DNA of 64,000 nt from Bacteroidota bacterium (GTDB taxonomy: Bacteria > Bacteroidota > Bacteroidia > Chitinophagales > Saprospiraceae). The notes under the pieces are model-generated. The model was not told the origin of the DNA. It did no database searches and saw only the letters and a list, made by a program, of their open reading frames with translations. This document shows, piece after piece, positions 44,901 to 53,476 of the stretch; position 1 is the stretch's first letter, and each line of letters starts with the position of its first letter. A program made the translations under genes and the position numbers. The stretch covers positions 1 to 64,000 of the forward strand of contig CAUJDW010000017.1 of assembly GCA_963169455.1 (NCBI GenBank). Direction: 5' to 3'.

Positions 44901-46331
44901 TTATGCGTCTTCCTGGGTTTTCAGCGTACTGGGGCAAACGTAGTCCGTCGTCGGAAGGCCGGCCGAGGTGATCGCGTCGAACATAGCGTCCACATTGATC
45001 AGTTTGTCAAACCCTCTCGACTTCAGGATGGAGGCGGCGATAGCGGACCGGTAGCCGCTGCGGCAGTGCAGATAGTACTCGGTATCGCGGTTGATCTCCG
45101 CCATATTTTCATTGATAAAGTCGAGGGCGAAATGCTGGGCGCCATCGATGTGTTCGGCCTCCCATTCGCCGGGCTTGCGCACGTCGAGCACTTTGATGCC
45201 CGGCAGGGTTCTGAAGCGGCGTGCGAACTCCTCCGCATCGATGGAGGGGATGCTGTCCACCTCCATGCCGGCCGCTTTCCAGGCTTCGAAGCCGCCTTCC
45301 AGGTAGCCGATGGTGTTGTCATATCCGACCCTTGCCAGGCGCATGACGGTTTCCGCCTCGCGCCCCCGGGGAGCAATGACCAGGATGGGGTGCTGCAGGC
45401 TGGTGACCAGGGCGCCTACCCAGGGGGCGAAAGTGCCGTCCAGCCCGATGAAAATGGAATTCGGGATGAAGCCCCGGACAAATTCCTCCTGCGGGCGCAC
45501 ATCGAGCATGATGGCGCCTTCGGCGTTGGCAGCCATTTCGAAAGCTTTGGGAGATAGCGCTTGTGCGCCGCGCTGCATGACCTTGTCGAAGCTTTCGTAA
45601 CCCGTTTTATTGATTTTCGCATTTTTTGCGAAATACTGCGGGGGCGGCTGCAGGCCGGCCGTCACTTCGGCAATGAACTCCTCGCGCGTCATGTCGGCGC
45701 GCAGGGCGTAATTCGTCTTTTTCTGGTTGCCCAGGGTGTCCCAGGTTTCGCTGCTCATGTTCTTGCCGCAGGCGGACCCGGCGCCGTGGGCCGGATATAC
45801 GAGGACGCTGTCGGGCAACGGCATGATCTTGTTGCGCAGGCTGTCGTAGAGCCAGCCTGCAAGGTCTTCCTTGGTGATAGACCCCTTCTTCTGGGCCAGG
45901 TCGGGCCGGCCGACATCGCCGATGAAGAGGGTGTCGCCGGAGAAAATGGCGTATTCCCTGCCTTTCTCGTCCAGCAGCAGATAGGTGGTGGACTCGGGCG
46001 TATGCCCCGGTGTATGCAGCACCCGGATCGTCACTGCTCCGAGGCGGAATTCTTCACCGTCGCGGGCTTCGTATTTTTCGTAGGCAGTCTCTGCATTGGG
46101 CCCGTAAACGATGCGCGCCCCGGTTTCCCGGGCCAGGTCGAGGTGCCCGGAAACGAAATCGGCGTGGAAGTGGGTTTCGAAAATATACTTGATGGATGCT
46201 TTGCTGTCGCGGGCTTTCTTCAGGTAGGGTTCCGTTTCCCGCAAGGGGTCGATGATGGCGGCTTCTCCCCGGCTTTCGATATAATATGCCCCCTGAGCGA
46301 GGCAACCGGTATAAATCTGTTCAATGATCAT
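44901..46331 (-). CDS. CstB-like persulfide dioxygenase with two rhodanese domains (copy 1)
   Basis: 476 residues from ATG 46331 (MIIEQIYTGC), chosen over an upstream GTG because the paralogue at 60376 starts the same way. Residues 1-240 are an ETHE1-type metallo-beta-lactamase domain: ETHFHAD (His54, His56, Asp58), His110, Asp133, His182. Two rhodanese domains follow; the first has Ala320 where the active-site Cys would be (LVIAPRGRE), the second has Cys423 in YLHCRSGYRS. In Staphylococcus CstB this layout oxidises persulfides and forms thiosulfate. It lies upstream of the soe-like operon on the same strand. Confidence 0.85.
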   Translation of the reverse strand: MIIEQIYTGCLAQGAYYIESRGEAAIIDPLRETEPYLKKARDSKASIKYIFETHFHADFVSGHLDLARETGARIVYGPNAETAYEKYEARDGEEFRLGAVTIRVLHTPGHTPESTTYLLLDEKGREYAIFSGDTLFIGDVGRPDLAQKKGSITKEDLAGWLYDSLRNKIMPLPDSVLVYPAHGAGSACGKNMSSETWDTLGNQKKTNYALRADMTREEFIAEVTAGLQPPPQYFAKNAKINKTGYESFDKVMQRGAQALSPKAFEMAANAEGAIMLDVRPQEEFVRGFIPNSIFIGLDGTFAPWVGALVTSLQHPILVIAPRGREAETVMRLARVGYDNTIGYLEGGFEAWKAAGMEVDSIPSIDAEEFARRFRTLPGIKVLDVRKPGEWEAEHIDGAQHFALDFINENMAEINRDTEYYLHCRSGYRSAIAASILKSRGFDKLINVDAMFDAITSAGLPTTDYVCPSTLKTQEDA

Positions 46332-46411
46332 AACAGGCACAATTGAAAAGTTGTATAATAAGCTTGGGTGTTCAGTTCGCTTTTGGCCGCTTCTTTTCTC
46401 AAATGCACGAT

Positions 46412-46434
46412 CAAATTTATGAATATCCTTTCAT
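46412..46434 (-). promoter_or_regulatory. Promoter and operator-like repeat of MBL-rhodanese copy 1
   Basis: Minus strand: TAAATTTG (46412-46419), a full match to the Bacteroidota TAnnTTTG -7 box. ATGAA-TATCCT-TTCAT (46419-46434) lies directly upstream, in the -7/-33 spacer. TTTA sits 19 bases before the -7 box as a weak -33. A 12-base palindrome TACTTTAAAGTA covers 46434-46445. Distance to ATG 46331 is about 80 bases. Confidence 0.65.
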
Positions 46435-46576
46435 ACTTTAAAGTACGGGCGAAAAACAATGCGCAGAGAAACGTAGTTTAGACATTGTCTGGATTGGGAG
46501 TTATTGGCCAATATTCTATAATTTGCGCCTGGCAAACCTTCCTGAATATTCAGCAGGGAACGCCAAACCATATTCC

Positions 46577-47626
46577 ATGGCCAAGAAGAAACGAAAAACA
46601 GGGCTGCCTCCCGGCACGCTGGTGTTCACCGGCAGGAAGAGGCTGGAATTTCCCAATGTCACGCTGATTCAGTACGACAGGGAAGGGTCGCTGCAGGAGC
46701 GCCATGCCCAGGATGCAGCGCCCCTGGCCGATGAAGGGATGCATGTTACCTGGTACGACGTGCGGGGCCTGCACAATGAGGAGCTTATAGAAGAACTCGG
46801 CGCCCGTTACCAGATACACCCCCTGGTGCTGGAAGACGTGCTGGACACCCAGCAACGCCCCAAATTCGAAGAATACGAGGGCGCCATTTTTATCATCATC
46901 CACGCGCTCACCTTCGATGCGGAAAACCTGAAGATAAAAACCGAACAAGTGGCTTTATACGCCGGAGAAGGGTTTGTGCTGACCTTCCAGGAAGACGAAG
47001 CGGACCTCTTCCCGGGGGTGCGGGGGCGCATCGAGTCAAGCCTGGGCCGCATCAGGAAACGGGGAGCAGACTATTTGGCCTATTCGCTGCTCGACAACAT
47101 TGTTGACCACTACTATGTCGTACTCGACCAGATGGAGGAGGTGCTGAACCAGCTGGAGGAAGACATTCTGGCCAACCCCAGCCGGCACAGCAAGGCCGGA
47201 ATACACAGCCTGAAACTTCAGTCTATCCTCCTGCGCAAGAGCATTTCCCCCTTGCGCGAAGCCATCGGGCGGCTGACCCGCAGCGAAAGCCCCGTCATCC
47301 GGGAAGACACCCGGATATTCCTGCGCGACCTCTATGACCATACCATCCAGGTGATGGATACGATTGAAACTTTCCGCGATGTGGTGAGCGGCCTGTACGA
47401 CCTCTACCTTTCCGAGATCAGCTTTCGCATGAACAGCGTCATCAAAGTGCTCACCATCATTTCCACCATCTTCATCCCCCTTACTTTCCTGGCGGGTATT
47501 TATGGCATGAATTTCGACAACATGCCCGAACTCCATTGGAGATACGGGTATTTCATCCTCTGGGGGGTCATGGTTGCGGTGGGGCTGGGGCTGGTTTACT
47601 TATTCAGGGTGAAAAAGTGGTTGTAG
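46577..47626 (+). CDS. corA: CorA-family magnesium/cobalt transporter
   Basis: 349 residues from ATG 46577 (MAKKKRKTGLPPG); an upstream in-frame ATG adds 18 residues the family lacks. A long cytoplasmic funnel of charged helices (residues 60-280) leads to two C-terminal helices with the signature YGMNFDN between them (LAGIYGMNFDNMPEL) and a basic end (RVKKWL). It forms a pentameric channel for Mg2+ or Co2+. It is divergent from the MBL-rhodanese gene, sharing a 245-base promoter region. Confidence 0.95.
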   Translation: MAKKKRKTGLPPGTLVFTGRKRLEFPNVTLIQYDREGSLQERHAQDAAPLADEGMHVTWYDVRGLHNEELIEELGARYQIHPLVLEDVLDTQQRPKFEEYEGAIFIIIHALTFDAENLKIKTEQVALYAGEGFVLTFQEDEADLFPGVRGRIESSLGRIRKRGADYLAYSLLDNIVDHYYVVLDQMEEVLNQLEEDILANPSRHSKAGIHSLKLQSILLRKSISPLREAIGRLTRSESPVIREDTRIFLRDLYDHTIQVMDTIETFRDVVSGLYDLYLSEISFRMNSVIKVLTIISTIFIPLTFLAGIYGMNFDNMPELHWRYGYFILWGVMVAVGLGLVYLFRVKKWL

Positions 47627-48020
47627 AATAAATTTTTGTTGCTGGCGAATATGTGAAAATTATTGTAATTTCGCTCTGGCGCAGGCAAAGCACCACACCC
47701 TTGGAATTCTGAAAATGCCTTTTCTGAAAAGCGCCGGCGCCAATCCCGAAACTGACGGATCTCCCGGAAGTGATTTCCCCGCTTGCTGAAGGTTGGCAGC
47801 ATTCGCCTCTTTCTCAGCGTTTTCTTCAGTGAGAGGAACCCGTCGGGAGAAGGGCTTGATATTCCCCTTAAACAGCAACCTGATTCTTAAAACTCCGATT
47901 GCCTTTTCCCGGGCTTTCCGGCCGGGAAAAGCGGCGTATAGGCCTTGTTGCGGAAGCATGCCCCCGGCTTCCTGCTGAAGGCTGGCGATGAGCTGTTTAA
48001 ATCGCTAAAACAAACATACT
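47627..48020. other. Intergenic region after corA
   Basis: 394 bases. It holds a hairpin with perfect 10-bp arms at 47903-47912 and 47922-47931 (CTTTTCCCGG / CCGGGAAAAG, 9-base loop) without a T-run. Open frames on the minus strand here lack recognisable features. Promoter of the next gene is expected but not identified. Confidence 0.45.
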
Positions 48021-48806
48021 ATGAGAATTATTTTGACATGCACCATGTTGGCGTTGTCCGTATTGGCCGGCGCACAGAGTTTTGAGGCGGGGATTTCCTT
48101 TGCCGGAGGCATTTACAGCGGAGACCTTTCGCCCAAAGTCCTTCCGCGGTATTTCAGGTTCATCGAACCGATGGGCGGCGTCGTCATGCGGTACCGCAAT
48201 AACGGTGTCCTGGGCGTCCGCGCCGCGCTTACCTACGGCAACCTTTCGGGCGATGACGCCGAAAGCGCTTATCCGGACCGCAAACTTTCCTTTGAAACGA
48301 CCATGCTGGAAGGGTCAGTAGTTGGGGAGTGGCACCTCATTCCCGACAATATCCAGGGCGAACCCACCCTCAACCCCTATTTCTTCGTAGGTTTTTCCAT
48401 TTTCCACTTCAGCCCCGAAACCCGCTACAATTCGGGCATCATAGCCCTGCACCCCATCGGTACGGAGGGCCAGGGCCTGAACGGCTATGAAAAACCCTAC
48501 AAGCTGACCCAGGTGGCCATCCCCTTCGGTGCGGGCCTCCGGCTTCGGGCCGGCCAGCGCAGTTATGTGAGCCTGGAGCTATGCGCCCGTAAAACCTTTA
48601 CCGATTACCTGGATGATGTAACCGGCGAATACCTGGATTACCTCCGCATCCTGTCTGAAAAAGGCGACCTCGCCGCCGAACTGAGCCGCCCCAATGCCGA
48701 CCCCGGCAACCCGAACGCCCAGCCAAACATTTACCGGCGCGGCGGCGACCGCTTCGACAGCTACGGAACCATCTCCTTGTCTTATACGTACAAGCTTAGC
48801 CGTTGA
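48021..48806 (+). CDS. DUF6089/PorG-like outer-membrane beta-barrel protein
   Basis: 261 residues. Signal peptide MRIILTCTMLALSVLAGAQ, then SFEAGISFAGGIYSGDLSP, the start seen in DUF6089 barrels (E-x-G-x3-G-x4-GDL). Also present are PYFFVGFSIFHFSP and GTEGQGLNGYEKPYKLTQVAIPFGAGLRL, and an aromatic end SLSYTYKLSR. PorG of the type IX secretion machine belongs to this family, so a T9SS link is possible, but Bacteroidota carry several such barrels. A terminator follows. Confidence 0.7.
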   Translation: MRIILTCTMLALSVLAGAQSFEAGISFAGGIYSGDLSPKVLPRYFRFIEPMGGVVMRYRNNGVLGVRAALTYGNLSGDDAESAYPDRKLSFETTMLEGSVVGEWHLIPDNIQGEPTLNPYFFVGFSIFHFSPETRYNSGIIALHPIGTEGQGLNGYEKPYKLTQVAIPFGAGLRLRAGQRSYVSLELCARKTFTDYLDDVTGEYLDYLRILSEKGDLAAELSRPNADPGNPNAQPNIYRRGGDRFDSYGTISLSYTYKLSR

Positions 48807-48830
48807 AACCGGAAGGCGCGATTAAGGCAT

Positions 48831-48889
48831 AGCTCAAGCCCGCAGGTTTTACACCGGGGCAGCTCCCGGCAAACTTGCGGGCTTGAGCT
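48831..48889. terminator. Hairpin between convergent genes
   Basis: Perfect 14-bp arms 48831-48844 (AGCTCAAGCCCGCA) and 48876-48889, with an inner CCGGG / CCCGG stem in the loop. Probably stops transcription from both sides; no long T-run. Confidence 0.7.
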
Positions 48890-48895
48890 TATGGG

Positions 48896-49117
48896 CTATT
48901 CATCCACTTCAATCAACTCTTCTTTTTTCAGGATGTCTATGGCCTCTTCAACCCGGCCTGCGGGTGTGTAGAGCCTCACTTCACCAACTGAGGGGATGGC
49001 TGAGTCGCCCTTTTCCAGGATGTGGCTTTCGATGCCATGCTGTTTGAGGATGTCTTCCACGATCTTTGCCTTGAACAATTCCGTGGATGCATAGATCAAT
49101 ACCCAGTCTTCTTTCAT
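48896..49117 (-). CDS. DUF2007-family small protein
   Basis: 73 residues from ATG 49117 (MKEDWVLIYASTE). The layout EDWVLIYASTELFKAKIVEDILKQ, a G-I-E strand (HGIESHILEKGDSA), and VRLYTPAGRVEEAIDILKKEE is that of DUF2007 'putative signal transducing' proteins, a small ferredoxin-like alpha/beta fold. Cytoplasmic, function unknown. An upstream in-frame ATG would add 15 residues with no family support. Confidence 0.75.
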   Translation of the reverse strand: MKEDWVLIYASTELFKAKIVEDILKQHGIESHILEKGDSAIPSVGEVRLYTPAGRVEEAIDILKKEELIEVDE

Positions 49118-49363
49118 AGGTGTTGTGTTTAGTCTTTCTATTGCAACAAAATATCGGCCCAAATTTTTTTGCGGGAAATGATAAAGGTCATTGCGGGTAT
49201 TCTTTTGTTGTAACTATTCGGGGCTCCCTTAGCCGCAATCCGGAACGCGGGCAAAGCCCTTCCAAAAGCTCCCTGGTTATCACTTCGCGAGCCACAGGCC
49301 CGCCTTCCAAGCTGAATAGTTGCCATTAGTTTCCGTTTCAGCAATGAAAGGAGGTGTTTTTCC

Positions 49364-52300
49364 CTAAAAGAAAAAACTGCCCCCCGCATGGATGAGGTTC
49401 TGGCGGTTGTCTCCCCGGAAAACGGAAGCCTGTATGACGAACAGGTTAAAAGGCGCAAACCAGGCGCCACCGCCGTATGCGAAGTGCCAGATATCGGAAT
49501 CTTCACCTTTCAGCCAAACCCTGCCGTGGTCGAAGCCGGCTATCAGCCCCAGGGAAAAGGGCAGGGTTCTGTTCCTGGAGTTCAGCAGTTGCCAGCGCAG
49601 GTCAATGTTCTGGAAAAAAGCGGACTTGCCTGTAAAACGGTTGCGCCGGAAGCCCCTGAAGCTGGAATCCGGCCCCGGCCCGCCAAGGCGGGCGCCCTGA
49701 TAAAATTGGAAACCGTCGCCGAACCGGTGCTGAATGCCGAAACGGGTGGCGAAGACCAGCTTGCGGTTGCGGTCCAGGTGTTGGTAGGCGGAAAAGGAAG
49801 CATCCAGGAATGCAAAATGCTTATCGGGATCGTCCAGTTGTTGCTTCCAGCCCAGGCCGAGCAGAAAACCGATGCCCCGGGCCGGCAGGGCCGGGTTGTC
49901 CAGGTTGCGGTAGTCGAACAACAGGTTGGCGCCGATAAATTCCAGCCCTTTGAACAATTTGGGGTCGAACTGGCTGCCGATCTCGCTGATGAAACGCCCG
50001 GCAGTGCTGTCGATGCGGATGGATTCGAAAGCCGGGCCGACGGAAAAGCGGGAATGGCTGTTCAGCTTGCGCATCAGCGCCGGGGTGAAATATACCAGTT
50101 GCTGGCGCACGCGGTTGTAGTTGAGCTCCTCGCCCTCTTCCTCCAGTTCCGGGTTGGGCGTGTCGTTGCCGAAACCATAAAAGTTGATCGCATAAAGCGG
50201 CGTCTGCATGCGGGCGTCCATCGAAAGGCCCCATTTGCCGAAAAGGCCGTTGAATTCATTGGAATAAGCCAGGGTGGCGCCCCCTGTTTTCAGTGCGTAT
50301 CTGGCGGAAAAGCGGTGGAGTTGTGCGTAAGGGTCCTTGCGGAAACCGTAAGTGCGGTATTCGCCGCTCAGCCCGAGCAGCAAGCCGTCATCCGGGTTGG
50401 CCGCTGCCGAGGGCAGCAGCATGAGGTAGTTGAACTCGTGGTCGTTGGAACGGCGGTTGTAGGTGTTGAATCGGGGCGATTTTTTCAACAGGACTGTGGA
50501 CTCCCGCCCGGCTTCCGTTTTGTTTTCCTCGGCAGGGGTGTCGTAAAACACAAACTGCCGGCGCCCCCCGCTGCTTACCCGGGATTCATCCCTCAGGATG
50601 TCTTTCCCCAACCCTCCAACCGCCCGGATGCGAATGGCGCGCCGGGCTTCTCCTTTGATCTCGAAGATGTCGTCATCATCCAGCCCGTACAGGAATATCT
50701 GCCGGGTTTCACCGTAGTGGAAGGTTCGCGAGAAGAGCAGTTCTTCCCGTTTTCCCTTTTTATTGGTGTCGTACACCCGAACCCGGGTGTCGCCTTCCGG
50801 CAGGCGTTCCACCAGGAAGAGGTCTTTTTTGTCCGTGCCGACGACGTCCACTTCGCGGGCCATCAGGCGGTAGAATTTGCGGGCCAGTTCCATGATCCCG
50901 TCGCGCCGGCCCTTCAGTTTCTGCGTCACGGCTTCCCCGTCGAGGGTATAGGCGGCCGGCGGCCAGGCTGCCAGGAATGCCGAGTCGATCAGCTCATCTG
51001 TTAAAGACTCCTGGAGCCTGCGCGCTTCTTCTTCCCACACCGGCCACTCGGCCCCGGAGAGAAAGCTGCGGTCGAAATGGCGGGCGTTGTACACCAGCCA
51101 GCGAATGCGCCGGGGGCTGCTGCCAAAGACCATCAGCTTTTTCAGGTCGGGCGAGGCCCCTCTGGCCAGAGACAGCACCAGCCCGTCGTAATTGCAGAAA
51201 GCCTGGTCGCGGTCGCGGGGAATGGGCCGAAAATAGGTGTTCCCACCTTCCTTTGTTTCCGCCCACCGCCACTGGTCGTCATGGCGGTCCCAGTCGCCCA
51301 GCAGGAGGTCGAACAGGCGCGAACGGACAACCCAGCGGAAGTCAACCATCTCATCGTGCTCCGACCTGATCTTTTCCACCACATCCGTTGTGGAGATGAT
51401 GTCAGAGGGATAGCCGAACTGGGGCGCGTCCTGCCAGCCTTTGCCGTCCGGGCGTTCTTCCAGGATGTACAGGGAACCCGCAAATTCCTCATTATAGATG
51501 CCGAGGGCAGCCTGTGGAGGCAGGTAAAACAGCCGGGGTTGGGTGTAATAAATACCCGCTGCTTCGGCCAGCTGCGGGATGGGAAGGGCCGACAGGGGGT
51601 GGGAAGCGCTGAAATTGTCTTTCAGGACATCAGCCACGATGGATTCGTTGAAGGGGTAGTTCAGCGTCCGGGAAGCATCCTTGTCGATGGAGCGGATTAC
51701 GTATTGCCTGCCGTCGGCGGCCTCGAGCCGCAGGGAATTGGTCTGGTATCCCCCTCCGCGTTTGACGGGCTTCATGCCGCCCTTGTATTCGTCGAGGTTT
51801 AATGCCGGAGCTTTGACAGTGGCGTTGTAGGCCTCGCGGTAGTGCCGGCCCCAGAAGAAGTTCCAGAGCGGTCCGCGCGTAAAATCTTCTTTGCTGATAG
51901 GCGTTTCCACAGCCCCCGGGGGTTCGGGGAGTTTGGTGGGAGGGGCCTCGGCAATGTCTTTCAGGGGGCCGTTCACCTGTTTTCGGTACACCACTTTGCC
52001 GGAGGTTCCGTCTTCCTCCGGAACCCAGTACTCGATCCAGGCCGAACCGTCCTGATAGTAGTCTATGCGGGCGAAGCCATTGCGGCCGTAGGTGAACAGG
52101 GCGCCTTTGCCCAGGCGGGATGGGCTCCTTTTGGATCCGGCGCCGCTGACTACGAAATGCTGCCCCTCCTGTTCGATGTACTGCAGGTTGTGCTCATGGC
52201 CGGAGGCAAAAACAAATTGCCCGTTTTTTCGGGCGGCGTTTACCACGATATTGGCCATCTCCCTGTACTGCGGGTGGCTGGCGTCCTGCGGATGGCCGAT

Positions 52301-53119
52301 GGCCCCACGCAGGAACTGAATGGCGGACCCCAGTACGGGCAGGGGTATCCAGAGTTTTTTATTCAAGTCTGTCAATGGAAAGAGGTGCTGTTTCACCGTG
52401 AACTGGCCGCCGTGCGGGCCATAGGTGAAGGGGGGATGGTGCAGGGCGATCAGGACATTTTTATCCCGGTTGCTCTTGATAGCTTCCTCGACATATTCCC
52501 TGAACATGTCGCGGCTCTTTACCTCGCAGCCGTCGTTGATCTCGTACTGTTCATCCCAGTCTTCGAGATACCAGTGGGTGTCGATAAGCAGGAGTGTGAG
52601 GTATTCGGCGAGTTTAACTTCCGCCGGTTCGCCGCAGCCGGGCCTGGGCAGGAATACATCCTCGCGGCCCAGGTATTTTTCGATGAATTTCTTCTGCCGC
52701 TTCAACCCGTCCAGCCCGTAGCCGTACCAGTCGTGGTTGCCGGCGATGAAAAAAACGCGGCCGTCGAAGCCCTTCAGGATATCGAGTTGCGCCAGCAGCC
52801 GGGCTTCGTCCTGTTCCCGGTCTGCATCGCCGGCGCCGCCCAGGCCGTTGGGGTAGATGTTGTCGCCGAGGTATATGGCCGTGCTGTTTTTTCCCGCTTC
52901 GCGGAGTTTTTCGCCCAGGAGCACCAATGCGGGCGCGGTTTTTCCTTCCGGCATATAACCCGCATCTCCGATGAGAAAGACGGAATGCTCAATAGCCAGG
53001 GCCGTATCGGGGCGGGCGGACTCCCATTCCCGGCTTTCTTTTGCGTAGTGGGCGCGGTAATCGGCACAGGACTGGAAAAGCGCCAGGGCGGGAATAAGGA
53101 TGGTAAGTATTAGCCTCAT
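49364..53119 (-). CDS. Three-part surface protein: metallophosphoesterase, kinase-like middle, outer-membrane barrel
   Basis: 1251 residues. Lipobox LFQSC at Cys18. Residues 45-330 are a calcineurin-type phosphoesterase: GDAGYM, LGDNIYPNG, AGNHDWYG, ALHHPP, ASGHEHN. Residues ~420-650 hold QYVIRSIDKD (472-481), GDWDRHDDQW (608-617) and PIPRDRDQAF (632-641), a spacing like that of CotH/FAM20-type atypical kinases; this is inference. The last ~400 residues are beta strands ending in GGSFFF, as in Omp85/BamA-type surface-antigen barrels. The N-terminus may thus be displayed by its own barrel. Possible role in phosphate release from extracellular esters. Confidence 0.75.
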   Translation of the reverse strand: MRLILTILIPALALFQSCADYRAHYAKESREWESARPDTALAIEHSVFLIGDAGYMPEGKTAPALVLLGEKLREAGKNSTAIYLGDNIYPNGLGGAGDADREQDEARLLAQLDILKGFDGRVFFIAGNHDWYGYGLDGLKRQKKFIEKYLGREDVFLPRPGCGEPAEVKLAEYLTLLLIDTHWYLEDWDEQYEINDGCEVKSRDMFREYVEEAIKSNRDKNVLIALHHPPFTYGPHGGQFTVKQHLFPLTDLNKKLWIPLPVLGSAIQFLRGAIGHPQDASHPQYREMANIVVNAARKNGQFVFASGHEHNLQYIEQEGQHFVVSGAGSKRSPSRLGKGALFTYGRNGFARIDYYQDGSAWIEYWVPEEDGTSGKVVYRKQVNGPLKDIAEAPPTKLPEPPGAVETPISKEDFTRGPLWNFFWGRHYREAYNATVKAPALNLDEYKGGMKPVKRGGGYQTNSLRLEAADGRQYVIRSIDKDASRTLNYPFNESIVADVLKDNFSASHPLSALPIPQLAEAAGIYYTQPRLFYLPPQAALGIYNEEFAGSLYILEERPDGKGWQDAPQFGYPSDIISTTDVVEKIRSEHDEMVDFRWVVRSRLFDLLLGDWDRHDDQWRWAETKEGGNTYFRPIPRDRDQAFCNYDGLVLSLARGASPDLKKLMVFGSSPRRIRWLVYNARHFDRSFLSGAEWPVWEEEARRLQESLTDELIDSAFLAAWPPAAYTLDGEAVTQKLKGRRDGIMELARKFYRLMAREVDVVGTDKKDLFLVERLPEGDTRVRVYDTNKKGKREELLFSRTFHYGETRQIFLYGLDDDDIFEIKGEARRAIRIRAVGGLGKDILRDESRVSSGGRRQFVFYDTPAEENKTEAGRESTVLLKKSPRFNTYNRRSNDHEFNYLMLLPSAAANPDDGLLLGLSGEYRTYGFRKDPYAQLHRFSARYALKTGGATLAYSNEFNGLFGKWGLSMDARMQTPLYAINFYGFGNDTPNPELEEEGEELNYNRVRQQLVYFTPALMRKLNSHSRFSVGPAFESIRIDSTAGRFISEIGSQFDPKLFKGLEFIGANLLFDYRNLDNPALPARGIGFLLGLGWKQQLDDPDKHFAFLDASFSAYQHLDRNRKLVFATRFGIQHRFGDGFQFYQGARLGGPGPDSSFRGFRRNRFTGKSAFFQNIDLRWQLLNSRNRTLPFSLGLIAGFDHGRVWLKGEDSDIWHFAYGGGAWFAPFNLFVIQASVFRGDNRQNLIHAGGSFFF

Positions 53120-53476
53120 GTCAGATGGGTGATGGTGTGCTGGATTGAATGTGTTCCAACCCCAAAGATACTGACGGCTGCGGCTCTTTCCAAAAAAAAC
53201 AACCCCGCGCAGTATGCGCGGGGTTGCGACTTTACACTCACTAGTTTATGAAACTTTAAGCCAACGTCAAAATCAATAAGTATTCACTTTAACCTGTTTT
53301 TTCGCTTCTTTATTGCGCTTTGGAGCAAATTTCACATTTTCTGCGGCGCACTTTAGAATAATTACGGCCACGATCTTTAAAAAGTTTCATATATGGAGAA
53401 TAAAATAAAAGATTTTTTTGCATGCGGGTGGTAAAACGGGAAGAATGGCGGCAGGCCGGGCTGTTTCACTTCGGGA
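53120..53476. other. AT-rich intergenic region with possible small transcript
   Basis: 357 bases, visibly more AT-rich than the flanks. Minus-strand transcript end marked by the terminator at 53192-53226. Upstream of it on the minus strand are two overlapping mini-frames: MKLFKDRGRNYSKVRRRKC...AQ (26 codons from ATG ~53390) and a second, shifted by one base, ending KKQVKVNTY. Either a small basic peptide gene or a non-coding RNA; not resolved. Confidence 0.4.
53192..53226 (-). terminator. Intrinsic terminator, minus strand
   Basis: Hairpin CAACCCCGCGC - AGTAT - GCGCGGGGTTG (11 perfect pairs, 5-base loop) followed on the minus strand by eight T. It is ~250 bases past the flavoprotein stop, so it may rather end a small transcript from 53227-53400. 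Confidence 0.9.

Noticed and set aside
47660-47959. Minus-strand open frame between corA and the PorG-like gene
   Set aside because: No signal peptide, motif or conserved composition; it covers a hairpin and the likely promoter region.
53394-53435. 13-codon plus-strand frame MENKIKDFFACGW as a leader peptide
   Set aside because: No downstream plus-strand gene follows, so a leader role makes no sense here.
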